From assembly GCA_030848545.1 (NCBI GenBank), contig JAVDCA010000017.1, positions 62,001 through 126,000 on the forward strand: a DNA stretch of 64,000 nucleotides, given 5' to 3'. Source of the DNA: Astrobacterium formosum. GTDB lineage: Bacteria; Pseudomonadota; Alphaproteobacteria; Rhizobiales; Xanthobacteraceae. Below are positions 9,591 to 17,468 of the stretch, one piece after another. A program made the translations under genes and the position numbers. The number at the start of each line of letters is the position of its first letter. Within the stretch, counting starts at the first letter, position 1. The notes beneath the pieces were generated by a model. The model was given only the letters and a program-made list of their open reading frames with translations. It had not been told where the DNA came from and made no database searches.

Positions 9591-10595
9591 TCACCGCCAC
9601 GTCTTCTGATACGCCCCGCGGGTCGTCGAGCCGCCTTCGGACAGTGAGGCCAGCATGCCGGTCGGGATCGGGGCGCCGGTCGCGACTGCGTCGACCGCGG
9701 CCCGGAAGGCGCGCACCACCGCGTCGGTGTAGCTGCGGCTGCGCTGCCGGCCCTCGATCTTGAAGGCGGTGGCGCCGGCGGCGATGAGCTGCGGGATCAG
9801 CTCGGAGGCGTCCAGGCTCGCCGGATCCTCGAAGATGTGGGACGTGACTTTTCCGGCGCAGAAGCGGCCCTTGCACAGTGTCGGATACGGCATGGGGCTG
9901 CCCTTGCCGGCGCGGTTGATGGTGAAGTCGCCGAGCCGCGACACCAGTTCGCGCTCCTTCTCCACATAGGCGACGGCCCCGGGCGGCGAGCACACCCCGT
10001 TCATGTTGGGCGATAGGCCGGTCGCGTAGGAGGACAAGGAGCATCGCCCCTCCGCCATCACGCACAGGCCCCCATAGACGAACACTTCCGTCTCGCAATC
10101 GATCTCGCGATTGATGGCGGCGATCTCCGAGACGGTGAGGACGCGCGGCAGCACCACCCGCCTCACCCGGAAGCGCTCGACGTAGAAATTGATGCCGTCC
10201 GGATTGGCCGCCGCCGCCTGCACGGACAGGTGCAGCCTCAGCTCCGGGTGCTTTTCGGCCGCATAGGCGAGCAGGCCGAGGTCGGCCACGATAATGGCGT
10301 CCGCCTTCATGGCGGCGACGTCGGCGACCGCCTGGTGCCACAGCTCCGGGCGGCCGGCGCGTGGAAACGTGTTGACGGCCACCAGCACCTTGGCGCCGTG
10401 GCCATGCGCGAACGCGATCGACTCCGACATCTCCTTGCGGCTGAAATTCAGGCCCGGGAAGTTGCGCGCATTGGTCTCGTCGGCGAAGCCGCAATAGACC
10501 GTGTCGGCGCCGGCATTGACGGCGGCGCGCAACGCTGCCGGCGTTCCCGCCGGGCACACCAGCTCGACCTTGTCGAGACGTTTTCCCACCGTCAT
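9591..10595 (-). CDS. ubiU: UbiU, peptidase U32-like Fe-S protein of O2-independent ubiquinone synthesis
   Basis: A 334-residue U32-family protein (E. coli UbiU: 331). It forms a complex with UbiV and uses a 4Fe-4S cluster in oxygen-independent ring hydroxylation, with prephenate as the likely oxygen source. The cluster cysteines are recognisable in GGLCVMAEGRCSLSS, NGVCSP and PTLCKGRFC. The N terminus ELVCPAGTPAALRAAVNAGA is the U32 hallmark. ATG 10595 is chosen because it overlaps the ubiT stop as ATGA, showing translational coupling; an upstream ATG at 10640 would overlap ubiT further. The gene lies in the order ubiT-ubiU-ubiV behind an FNR-type box. Confidence 0.94.
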   Translation of the reverse strand: MTVGKRLDKVELVCPAGTPAALRAAVNAGADTVYCGFADETNARNFPGLNFSRKEMSESIAFAHGHGAKVLVAVNTFPRAGRPELWHQAVADVAAMKADAIIVADLGLLAYAAEKHPELRLHLSVQAAAANPDGINFYVERFRVRRVVLPRVLTVSEIAAINREIDCETEVFVYGGLCVMAEGRCSLSSYATGLSPNMNGVCSPPGAVAYVEKERELVSRLGDFTINRAGKGSPMPYPTLCKGRFCAGKVTSHIFEDPASLDASELIPQLIAAGATAFKIEGRQRSRSYTDAVVRAFRAAVDAVATGAPIPTGMLASLSEGGSTTRGAYQKTWR

Positions 10596-11146
10596 GAGTG
10601 ATGCACGCGCGGGCGCGACATGGCCATGCCGGTCATCCATTCGATCCAGCGCGCCGCCACCTTACCGACCTGCTGGGCGGGAGACGCGAGCGGACCGAGC
10701 GCCGCCGCCGCCTCCTCGACCAGGTCGATCTCGGCGTCGTCGAGGGCATTGCGCAGCGCCAGCACGGCCTCGACGTCGCCTTCCACCACCAGGTCGCGGG
10801 AGAAGAACAGGGCGTCGCCGTCATAGGCACCGTGCACGAGGCCGACCAGGGCGGCAATCGGCCCGGCGATGCGGGCGTCGAAATCCAGTCCCTCGGCCGA
10901 GCGGGCGACCGAGGCCGACGGATTGCCGATGTGGGGCGTGATCACGAACACGAACGGCAGGTCGGTGGGGTCGATGAGGAAGCGCTTGTCGGAATGCGGA
11001 CCGAGGCGGCCGAACATGCCGTCATGGCGACGCGCCACCGAGCGCACCACCAGGTCAATGGCGAGCGCGAGCGGAGCAAGGGGCAGCGGGCGGAGGCCAA
11101 AGCCGAACGCCGCGGGAATCAGCGGGATGGGGGCGGACGAGGACAT
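10592..11146 (-). CDS. ubiT: UbiT, SCP2-domain lipid carrier for anaerobic ubiquinone synthesis
   Basis: A 184-residue protein with a sterol-carrier-protein-2-like domain (E. coli UbiT/YhbT: 174). It is thought to bind the hydrophobic ubiquinone precursors and is needed for O2-independent synthesis with UbiU and UbiV. Visible features are the SCP2 core (FVFVITPHIGNPSASV, ending ALFFSRDLVVEGDVEAVLALRNALDD) and the family's hydrophobic N-terminal segment. It is the first gene of the ubiTUV operon, its stop overlapping the ubiU start. A perfect FNR-type site lies 43 bp upstream of its start codon. Confidence 0.9.
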   Translation of the reverse strand: MSSSAPIPLIPAAFGFGLRPLPLAPLALAIDLVVRSVARRHDGMFGRLGPHSDKRFLIDPTDLPFVFVITPHIGNPSASVARSAEGLDFDARIAGPIAALVGLVHGAYDGDALFFSRDLVVEGDVEAVLALRNALDDAEIDLVEEAAAALGPLASPAQQVGKVAARWIEWMTGMAMSRPRVHHS

Positions 11147-11188
11147 GATCGGTACATACTACATGCCGCCAGCCGACGGCACATGCCC

Positions 11189-11202
11189 TTGATTTCGATC
11201 AA
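11189..11202. promoter_or_regulatory. FNR/FixK-type box between ubiT and the ubiD-like gene
   Basis: TTGATTTCGATCAA is an exact match to the FNR/Anr/FixK consensus TTGAT-N4-ATCAA. It lies in the divergent region, 43 bp from the ubiT start and 118 bp from the ubiD-like start. Being palindromic, it could serve either direction. For class II activation (site centred at -41.5) the ubiT transcript would begin about 8 bases before its ATG; toward ubiD it would begin near 11237. Confidence 0.8.
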
Positions 11203-11319
11203 AGACGAAATCGCAATCCGGGCCGCAGGTCGCATCGAGGCGGAGCAGCGGAGGAGCCTGAACGGTTTCCGCTCGGGGCAGCACCCCCACAACACATTAC
11301 CGCCCGGAGGCTTGTTCCC

Positions 11320-12816
11320 TTGCCCATCCGTGACCTGCCGCGCTTCCACGACTTGCGTGAATTCATCACCCATCTCGAAACTGTCGGCGATTTTGCGCGT
11401 GTGGCCGAACCGGTATCGCTCGTCCATGACATGACCGAGGTTCATCGCCGCGTTCTGGTCGCCGGCGGGCCGGCCCTCATGTTCGAGCGACCCATCGCCG
11501 CATCCGGCGACAGGTCGACGATTCCGGTGCTCGCCAACCTGTTCGGAACACGAAAGCGCGTCGCCGCCGGGCTGGGGCTCGGCGAGGAACGCTTGACCGA
11601 ATTGGGCGAGCTCCTGGCGGCGCTGCGCGAACCCGCCCCGGTCGAAGGCCTGTCCGACGCCCTGTCGCGCTGGCCGCTGGTCAAGGCGGCGCTCGCCACG
11701 CGGGTGGAGACGGTCTCGCGCGCCCCCGCCCAGGAAGAAGTCCATACCGGCGCCGCCGTCGACCTCGCGACCCTGCCGGTCCAGACCTGCTGGCCGGGGG
11801 AACCGGCGCCGCTGATCACCTGGCCGCTGGTCATCACCCGCTCGCCCGACGACGACAAGTGCGCGCGCACCAATATGGGCGTCTACCGCATGCAGGTGCT
11901 GGGGCCGAACCGGCTGATCATGCGCTGGCTCGCCCAACGGGGCGGCGCCAGGCACCATGCCCAGTGGGTCGCGGAGAACCGCGATATGCCGGTCGCGGTG
12001 GCGATCGGCGCCGACCCGGCGACGATTCTCGCCGCCGTGCTGCCGTTGCCCGAGACGTTGTCGGAAATCCGCTTCTCGGGATTGTTGCGCGGCGAGCGTC
12101 CGCGCCTCGCCAAGGCGGTCTCGATCCCGATGCTGGTGCCGGCCGACGCCGAGATCGTCATCGAAGGCCTGGTGTCGCCGACCGAGACGGCCCCGGAAGG
12201 GCCCTATTGCGACCACACCGGCTACTACAACGCCGTGGAACAGTTCCCGGTCATGCGCGTCACCGCCATCACGATGCGGCGCGATCCCGTCTACCTCTCC
12301 ACCTTCACGACCCGCCCGCCCGACGAGCCGGCCATCATCGCCTCGGCCATGAACGACGTGTTCCTGCCGCTGGTGCGCCGCCAGTTCCCGGAGGTCGTCG
12401 ACTTCTACCTGCCGCCCGCCGCCTGCTCCTATCGCATGGCGGTGGTGTCGATCAAAAAGCGTTACCCCGGCCAGGCGCGGCGCGTCATGATGGGCCTGTG
12501 GGGCATGCTCGCCCAGTTCTCCTACACCAAGCTCATCGTGGTGGTGGACGACGACATCGACGCCCGCAACTGGGACGACGTCCTGTGGGCGCTGGCGACT
12601 CGCTTCGATCCCTCCCGCGACGCCGTCTCGATCGCGCGCACGCCCATCGACTATCTGGACTTCGCCTCGCCGCTGGAGTCCCTCGGCGGCAAGCTCGGGC
12701 TGGACGCCACCAACAAGATCGGCGCCGAGACGACGCGCGAATGGGGCAAGGTCGCCAAGGTCCTGCCCGAGGTGGCGGCGCGGGTCGATGCGTTGTGGCC
12801 GAAACTGGGGCTGTGA
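11320..12816 (+). CDS. ubiD: UbiD family decarboxylase
   Basis: A 498-residue prenylated-FMN-dependent decarboxylase, matching E. coli UbiD (497) in length. It probably removes the carboxyl group from the polyprenyl-4-hydroxybenzoate intermediate of ubiquinone synthesis. The catalytic-region motif EGPYCDHTGYYN starts with E293, in line with the family's active-site glutamate, and the metal/cofactor region TNMGVYRMQV is present. The start is TTG 11320: a strong GGAGG at 11306-11310 lies 9 bases upstream and the protein begins MPIRDLPRFHDLREFI as in UbiD. It is divergent from ubiTUV with an FNR-type box between them, which supports the ubiquinone role. UbiD paralogues acting on other aromatic acids exist, so the substrate is an inference. 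Confidence 0.88.
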   Translation: MPIRDLPRFHDLREFITHLETVGDFARVAEPVSLVHDMTEVHRRVLVAGGPALMFERPIAASGDRSTIPVLANLFGTRKRVAAGLGLGEERLTELGELLAALREPAPVEGLSDALSRWPLVKAALATRVETVSRAPAQEEVHTGAAVDLATLPVQTCWPGEPAPLITWPLVITRSPDDDKCARTNMGVYRMQVLGPNRLIMRWLAQRGGARHHAQWVAENRDMPVAVAIGADPATILAAVLPLPETLSEIRFSGLLRGERPRLAKAVSIPMLVPADAEIVIEGLVSPTETAPEGPYCDHTGYYNAVEQFPVMRVTAITMRRDPVYLSTFTTRPPDEPAIIASAMNDVFLPLVRRQFPEVVDFYLPPAACSYRMAVVSIKKRYPGQARRVMMGLWGMLAQFSYTKLIVVVDDDIDARNWDDVLWALATRFDPSRDAVSIARTPIDYLDFASPLESLGGKLGLDATNKIGAETTREWGKVAKVLPEVAARVDALWPKLGL

Positions 12817-12859
12817 GCCCGGCCTGGTGCCTTGCCCACAAACCCAATGGGGTCTCGGA

Positions 12860-13714
12860 TTATTTCTTCAGCGTCGCCGCGATTACGGTCGCAAGCGGCG
12901 TGGTCGGGCGTCCGATCAGGGCGCTGAGCTGGCGACCATCATCGAACAGCGCTCCCTTCGCCGCACCAGCGTCGCTGTCGGCATAAAGAGCAGCGAAAAT
13001 CTCCGGCAGGCCGGCACCGACGAGCGCCGCCTTGTAGTCTTCTTCCGTAAGGTTCTTGTACGGAATGGACTTGCCCGACTGGCGCGACAGTTCGGCGGCA
13101 AAATCGCTCAACGTGTAGCTCGTGTCCCCGGCAAGCTCGTAAATCCTGCCGGCGTGACTTTCGCCCGCGAGTACGGCAGCGGCCGCCTCGGCATAGTCCG
13201 CGCGCGCCGCCGAAGAGATCCGTCCGTCTGCGGCAGCGCCGATGAACGCCCCGTGCGCCAGCGCGGGGGCAATGCTGGCGGCATAATTCTCGGTGTACCA
13301 GCCATTGCGCAGGATAACGAACGGAACACCGGAGGCCGTGAGCGCCGCCTCGCTCTCTTTGTGCTCGCCCGCAAGGCCGAGCGGCGAGGCATCGGCATGC
13401 AGCAGGCTCGTATAGACGATGAGCTTGACGCCGGCGCGCTTCGCGGCAGCGATGACGGCTCGGTGCTGGGACGCCCGCTTACCGACTTCGCTCGACGAGA
13501 TGAGGAGAAGCCTTTCGACGCCCGCGAAAGCGTCCGCCAACGTCTCCGGCCGGTCGTAATCGGCCAGCCGAACCTGGACGCCGAGAGCGGCGAGGTCGGC
13601 CGCCTTGTCGGGCCGACGCACGGCGGCGGCGACCCGGGATGGCGCAACTTTCGTGAGCAGATTGTCGATGACGAGGCGGCCGAGCTGGCCGCTCGCCCCA
13701 GTGAGAGCAAACAT
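12860..13714 (-). CDS. qorB: NAD(P)H:quinone oxidoreductase 2-like NmrA/SDR protein
   Basis: A 284-residue atypical short-chain dehydrogenase, very close to E. coli YtfG/QOR2 (286), an NADPH-dependent one-electron quinone reductase. Evidence is the Rossmann motif GASGQLGRLVID at residues 6-17, LLLISSSEVGKRASQHRAVI, YTSLLHADASPLGLA and LRNGWYTENYAA, all typical of QOR2. ATG 13714 is preceded by AAAGGA at good spacing. It is divergently paired with an HxlR-family regulator, exactly as ytfG/ytfH in E. coli and qor2/qorR elsewhere, so it is probably repressed by that protein and induced by quinone or thiol stress. Confidence 0.9.
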   Translation of the reverse strand: MFALTGASGQLGRLVIDNLLTKVAPSRVAAAVRRPDKAADLAALGVQVRLADYDRPETLADAFAGVERLLLISSSEVGKRASQHRAVIAAAKRAGVKLIVYTSLLHADASPLGLAGEHKESEAALTASGVPFVILRNGWYTENYAASIAPALAHGAFIGAAADGRISSAARADYAEAAAAVLAGESHAGRIYELAGDTSYTLSDFAAELSRQSGKSIPYKNLTEEDYKAALVGAGLPEIFAALYADSDAGAAKGALFDDGRQLSALIGRPTTPLATVIAATLKK

Positions 13715-13767
13715 CGGGGTGTCCTTTCCGAAATGAAGCAGTGGACACCTAACTAGTCGCCTAGCAA

Positions 13768-13780
13768 ACTTTTCGTAAGT
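13768..13780. promoter_or_regulatory. Candidate HxlR operator between qorB and its regulator
   Basis: The 107-bp gap is markedly AT-richer than its surroundings and holds the inverted repeat ACTT-TTCGT-AAGT (13768-13780), flanked by further A/T-rich sequence. HxlR-type regulators of quinone reductases bind the divergent promoter, so this is the natural candidate. The match is to a palindrome, not to a known motif. Confidence 0.35.
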
Positions 13781-13821
13781 ACATACATTTCTGTTAGTTT
13801 GAAGCCTACACCGAGGTAAGC

Positions 13822-14253
13822 ATGGACTCCGGCAAGCCCGAACCGGGCAGCAAGCCAGAAGGTGCGGAGCTGATCAGGCCAGGGCTTGCCGATCGGATGC
13901 GCCGCGGCGAATTGTTCTCTCCCGACTGCCCTTCCCGGGAGGTGCTCAAGCACGTCACCAGCCGTTGGGGCGTCCTGGTTCTTGTCGCGCTTCTGTCGGG
14001 GACGCAGCGGTTCAGCGCCCTCAGGCGCATGATCGGCGGGGTGAGCGAGCGCATGCTTGCCCAGACCCTTCAATGGCTGGAAAGCGACGGCTTGGTGGAA
14101 CGGAAATCCTATCCAGTGGTGCCGCCCCATGTGGAATACAGCCTGACGCCGCTCGGCCGCGAAGCCGCCGCCCGCGTCGAAGCGCTGGCCGACTGGATCG
14201 AGGACAACCTGCCGAAAATCCTGCAGGCGCGCCCAGCCGCCGCCAAACGGTGA
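13822..14253 (+). CDS. HxlR family winged-helix transcriptional regulator
   Basis: A 143-residue protein with the HxlR core at about residues 30-125: CPSREVLKHVTSRWGVLVLVALLSGTQRFSALRRMIGGVSERMLAQTLQWLESDGLVER. C34 at the start of the domain is the cysteine that serves as thiol or quinone sensor in QorR/YodB-type relatives. Ribosome site GAGG lies 5 bases before ATG 13822. It is divergent from qorB and most likely its regulator. A perfect hairpin follows the stop. Confidence 0.88.
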   Translation: MDSGKPEPGSKPEGAELIRPGLADRMRRGELFSPDCPSREVLKHVTSRWGVLVLVALLSGTQRFSALRRMIGGVSERMLAQTLQWLESDGLVERKSYPVVPPHVEYSLTPLGREAAARVEALADWIEDNLPKILQARPAAAKR

Positions 14254-14272
14254 GCGGGTTCTGATGCGCAAC

Positions 14273-14296
14273 AAGCCCGGCCTTGCGGCCGGGCTT
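14273..14296. terminator. Bidirectional hairpin between the HxlR gene and the convergent small gene
   Basis: A perfect 10-bp stem with tetraloop: AAGCCCGGCC, TTGC, GGCCGGGCTT. It lies 20 bp after the HxlR stop and 30 bp after the stop of the convergent secreted-protein gene. There is no long T-run, but the position between two convergent stops supports a shared terminator. Confidence 0.6.
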
Positions 14297-14325
14297 GCGG
14301 AAACAGCGGGGGCAGGGGCTCGAGC

Positions 14326-14706
14326 TCAGCCGCGGCGTTCGGCCGTCCAGCTGCCCGCGCAGGCGCCGCCCGACCAGGAGCCCTGGCCGTAGGTCGGCGA
14401 CATTTTGCCTGTGCCGGTAGCCGCCTGGTCGCCATGGGCGACCCGCACCACGACGGCGCCATTGTTGGCAACCTTGCCGGAAATATCGAAGGCGGTGTCG
14501 CCGGCGTTGAACAAAACGCCGTTGTTGATGCCGATGGGATAGCGGTAGCCGCGGTCGCAATCGCCCTTTTCGGTGACGATGGAGACGCTCCACTGCCCGT
14601 CATAGTTCGACTTGGCGACGCCGGGGGCGGAGGCCGCCACCGTGGTGACGGTCAGGGCGGCGGCAACGAGGAACGCGCGACGAACGAGGGTGCGAGACCG
14701 GATCAT
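14326..14706 (-). CDS. Small secreted protein of unknown function
   Basis: A 126-residue protein with a signal peptide (MIRSRTLVRRAFLVAAALTV..., cleavage probably after APGVA near residue 31). The mature part starts SNYDGQWSVSIVTEKGDCDRGYRYP and has a pair of cysteines plus a Gly/Ser-rich end. I recall similar small periplasmic proteins in rhizobia, always unnamed. ATG 14706 is chosen over ATG 14721 because AGGAGAGG lies directly before it. It is convergent with the HxlR gene. No function is proposed. Confidence 0.75.
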   Translation of the reverse strand: MIRSRTLVRRAFLVAAALTVTTVAASAPGVAKSNYDGQWSVSIVTEKGDCDRGYRYPIGINNGVLFNAGDTAFDISGKVANNGAVVVRVAHGDQAATGTGKMSPTYGQGSWSGGACAGSWTAERRG

Positions 14707-15151
14707 GTGCCTCTCCTGCATGGTTTCAGATCTTCTGGCCGTGGTTCGCGCTGGCCTCCGGGGCCTTCCCCGCGCTCCCCTTACCGGCTTGGTAGCGAGA
14801 ACTACGCACAGGGTTCAAAAAAGTTTCCTCGCGCCGTCGGGGGTCGCCGGCAGCGGGAAAAGACTGGCAGCAAGGTATGGACAAATTCTCAATTGCCCTG
14901 GCGTCACCGCGGCGGCGCCGCGGCGCGGACGCAATTGCGGTCAACCGGCGGCTAAGGCGGACCGCCAAATTGGAGCGATGTCGCGGGCGCAGCTCGGTCT
15001 TAATATGAAATCGCGGACGACTGTCCAATTTTAGACAGTAAGTAAATTACCTTAGGCGCAGAATCGCCGTCGGCTGAGTCAATGCCAGTTCGGTGTGCCG
15101 CATGAGCCAAGCAAACAGACTGGGCTCTTAAAAATCGACAGGGAGACTGCA
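14707..15151. other. Gene-free stretch of 445 bp
   Basis: No convincing gene is seen. The end nearest the next gene (15020-15150) is locally AT-richer (TTTTAGACAGTAAGTAAATTACC) and probably holds the promoter of the RHH relic and its partner gene. The rest is GC-rich without clear motifs. Confidence 0.5.
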
Positions 15152-15433
15152 ATGAAATCGTCCATCATCAAACGCTCGATCGTCGTCAACGGTCACAAGA
15201 CCAGCGTCAGCCTCGAAGATGCCTTCTGGAGTGGCCTGAAGGACATTGCGCGATCACGGTAAGCTCGGCTGACCGAGCATGTTGCGGCCATAGACGCGGC
15301 CCGCGAAGCCGGCAATCTTTCGTCGGCGATCCGGCTATCCGTGCTCGACCATTATCGCCAGCGCGCGCACCCGGCGACCCAAGAGCGGCCGGCGGCATCG
15401 CCGCCAAGCGCCAAATTGGTCTTGGTCGAATGA
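15152..15433 (+). pseudogene. RHH_4 ribbon-helix-helix protein interrupted by an in-frame stop
   Basis: ATG 15152 opens a frame starting MKSSIIKRSIVVNGHKTSVS, the typical start of rhizobial ribbon-helix-helix (RHH_4) proteins, and continues LEDAFWSGLKDIARSR before TAA at 15260-15262. The same frame goes on without change: ARLTEHVAAIDAAREAGNLS then SAIRLSVLDHYRQRA, the second half of the domain, to TGA at 15431-15433. So a 93-codon gene is broken by a single nonsense codon after residue 36, at the loop between the first helix and the conserved LVAxID stretch. No shift of frame is needed. A sequencing error or a recent mutation are both possible. The stop overlaps the next gene's start. Confidence 0.8.
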
Positions 15434-15606
15434 CCGATCGCTTTGTCGTCGACCAGAACATCGAGAAATTTCGCAAATTACTGGCCTCGGATATGGACGA
15501 CTGCCGACGTTCGACCCTGACCAAATTGTTGGCCGAGGAGGAATGCAAACTGCCGGCCGAGCCGCATTCCGAAGTCGGGGTCTCTCGACTGCCCTTGCGA
15601 CGTTGA
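15430..15606 (+). CDS. Small conserved-looking protein coupled to the RHH relic
   Basis: A 58-residue protein, MTDRFVVDQNIEKFRKLLAS, continuing DMDDCRRSTLTKLLAEEECK and ending RLPLRR. The ATG overlaps the stop of the RHH frame (ATGA), so the two were translationally coupled. Short proteins with a DxNIExFRxLL...RRxTLxxLLAEEE pattern are common in Bradyrhizobium relatives, as I recall, without known function. It is charged and predicted helical, with no membrane segment. The nonsense codon upstream may reduce its translation. Confidence 0.65.
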   Translation: MTDRFVVDQNIEKFRKLLASDMDDCRRSTLTKLLAEEECKLPAEPHSEVGVSRLPLRR

Positions 15607-15818
15607 CTGGGGTCTGTCGCGGCGGCGTGGCATGGACAAACCCGGCGGCACCGTCGTGACGCAGCCCGGGGGCTTGATCCCGGCACGCCGATGGTTCGGG
15701 CCGATCGCATCCGCCACCCGCGTCGCGGCTACACCCGCCGGCGGCAGCGTCGTCGAAATTCTTGATCCGGCTTGATCGCCTGACGCTGCTTCAGCACCTA
15801 CAAATTGCAGCTAAGTGT

Positions 15819-15894
15819 TGGTGCCGCAAGAGGGATTCGAACCCCCGACCCCATCATTACGAATGATGTGCTCTACCAGCTGAGCTATTGCGGC
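15819..15894 (-). tRNA. tRNA-Thr (anticodon CGT)
   Basis: Read on the minus strand the gene starts GCCGCAATAGCTCAGCTGG and ends with the matching acceptor strand TTGCGGC plus encoded ACCA (76 nt). The anticodon arm is CATCA-TTCGTAA-TGATG, so the anticodon is CGT (Thr, codon ACG). The T arm has GGGGGTTCGAATCCCTC. All four stems pair. Confidence 0.97.
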
Positions 15895-16234
15895 TCCGGT
15901 GGCGAACTTCGCCGCCGCCCTGATAACCGTCGGCGCGGCGGTTGGCAAGCAATCCGGGTGCCGGCAAGGCCGTGCGTCCGGACCCGGGGGTCGGCCGCGG
16001 GGGCCGCCCCGGCCTCCCAGGAGGCGATTGGCTTCCCCAGGAGGAGGTTCGGGAACCGAAGCCCGGCCAAACACGTTTCGGGCGCGGACCTGACTGAACG
16101 GCGCGGCGGACCGGCGGCCGGAACCGGAACCGGTGGGCTCCGGTCCCGGATGCGCTGTTTTGGCCGTTGTTCTGGCGCGGAACTTCTGGTCAATCAGGCG
16201 GCCTATACCGGCTGCCGTCCGGAAAGGACGTGAC
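15895..16234. other. Gene-free stretch of 340 bp before the methyltransferase
   Basis: Very GC-rich, with several overlapping open frames on both strands, none with a recognisable product. It must contain the promoters of tRNA-Thr (leftward) and of the following four-gene cassette (rightward), but no clear -35/-10 elements can be picked out. Confidence 0.4.
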
Positions 16235-17095
16235 GTGCTGCAAAAGACCGAGCCCGCCGTCCTGCCCTGCCCGGCCTGCGGGCGGCCGACGGAACAGCGT
16301 TTTCTCTACGCCAAGAACGGCTGCGACATCCTCGCCTGCACGCAGTGCGGTATCGGGCGAACCCGCACGGTCGGATTCGATCCGGCCTCCTATTACACCG
16401 ACGACTACTTTTCCGGCGGCCATGCCGACGGCTACGCCGACTATGCGGCCGCCGAGCCGGTGCTGCGGCGCGAATTTTCCGCCACGGTGCGCTTCCTTCG
16501 CGGCTTCCGCGCCGGCGGCCGCCTGCTGGAGCTCGGCTGCGCCTATGGCTTCTTCCTCGACGAGGCGAAACGGGCCGGCTTTACGACCCACGGGGTCGAG
16601 CTCGCCGCCGAGGCCGCGGCGGCGGCGCGCGCTCGCGGCCTCGACGTCGAAACCGGCATCGCCGACGCGGCCTATCTGGCCCGGCTCGGCAGCCTCGACG
16701 CCGTCGTGCTCCTCGACGTCATCGAGCATCTCGAAGACCCTTACGAAACCCTGGCCGCCTGCGTGCGCCACCTCGCCGCCGGCGGCGTCGTGGTCGTCAC
16801 CACCGGCGACTTCGGCTCGCCGGTGGCCCGCCTCACCGGCCGCTCCTGGCGGCTGATGACGCCGCCGCAACACCTGTGGTTCTTCACCCGCGCCAGCATG
16901 GAACGCCTCGCCGCCCATCTCGGGCTGACGCTCGTCCGCTTCGATCACCCCTGGAAGATCGTGCCGTTGTCGCTGATCATGTTCCAGCTGCGCCGCATGC
17001 TCGGCCTTGCCCCGAAAGAGGCGGGCGCAAGCGGCGTCGGCCTGCCCGTCAACCTGTTCGACGCCATGCGCGTCGTGATGCGAAAGCCCCAATGA
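16235..17095 (+). CDS. Class I SAM-dependent methyltransferase with N-terminal zinc ribbon
   Basis: A 286-residue protein. The N terminus has a zinc-ribbon-like set C12-x2-C15 and C35-x2-C38, followed by a Methyltransf_23-type domain with the SAM-binding motif LLELGCAYGFFLDEAKRAG and the motif DAVVLLDVIEHLEDP. This layout is typical of methyltransferases in surface-polysaccharide clusters. The start is GTG 16235 with GGAAAGGA at 16221-16228; longer in-frame starts lack a ribosome site and extend into unrelated sequence. Its stop overlaps the next start (ATGA), making it the first gene of a four-gene cassette. Substrate unknown, probably a lipid-linked sugar or sugar nucleotide. Confidence 0.85.
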   Translation: MLQKTEPAVLPCPACGRPTEQRFLYAKNGCDILACTQCGIGRTRTVGFDPASYYTDDYFSGGHADGYADYAAAEPVLRREFSATVRFLRGFRAGGRLLELGCAYGFFLDEAKRAGFTTHGVELAAEAAAAARARGLDVETGIADAAYLARLGSLDAVVLLDVIEHLEDPYETLAACVRHLAAGGVVVVTTGDFGSPVARLTGRSWRLMTPPQHLWFFTRASMERLAAHLGLTLVRFDHPWKIVPLSLIMFQLRRMLGLAPKEAGASGVGLPVNLFDAMRVVMRKPQ

Positions 17096-17463
17096 CGATG
17101 ACCACCACGCTCTCCGGTGCCCAGATCGCCCTCCTCGCCGCCTATGGGTTCGGCATGGCGGGCGGCCAATTCCTGTTCAAGACGGCGGCGCTGCGGCTGC
17201 CGGCCGGCGACCTCGCGGCCCGCGGCCTGGCGCTTGCCCACAACGGCTGGTTCATCGCCGCCATCCTGCTCTACGGCTTCCTGTCGGTCTTGTGGGTGTG
17301 GGTTTTGACCTTCACGCCGCTGTCGCGCGCCTATCCGTTCGTCGCCATCGCGTTCGCGCTGACGCCGCTTCTGGGCGCGTTCTTTTTCGGCGAGCCTTTG
17401 TCGGCGCGGGTCGTCGCCGGCATCGGGGTTGTCGCCGTCGGGCTGGTCATGATCGCGGGCTGA
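17092..17463 (+). CDS. Small DMT/EamA-type membrane protein (four helices)
   Basis: A 123-residue, almost wholly hydrophobic protein with four predicted membrane helices: IALLAAYGFGMAGGQFLFKT, WFIAAILLYGFLSVLWVWVL, PFVAIAFALTPLLGAFFFG and a last one ending VVAVGLVMIAG. This is the EmrE/ArnE/ArnF-like half-size drug/metabolite transporter fold. ATG 17092 overlaps the methyltransferase stop. Between a methyltransferase and a GT2 enzyme, a role in flipping a polyprenyl-phosphate-linked sugar, as for ArnE/ArnF, is more likely than drug efflux, but this is inference. Confidence 0.82.
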   Translation: MTMTTTLSGAQIALLAAYGFGMAGGQFLFKTAALRLPAGDLAARGLALAHNGWFIAAILLYGFLSVLWVWVLTFTPLSRAYPFVAIAFALTPLLGAFFFGEPLSARVVAGIGVVAVGLVMIAG

Positions 17464-17468
17464 ACACC

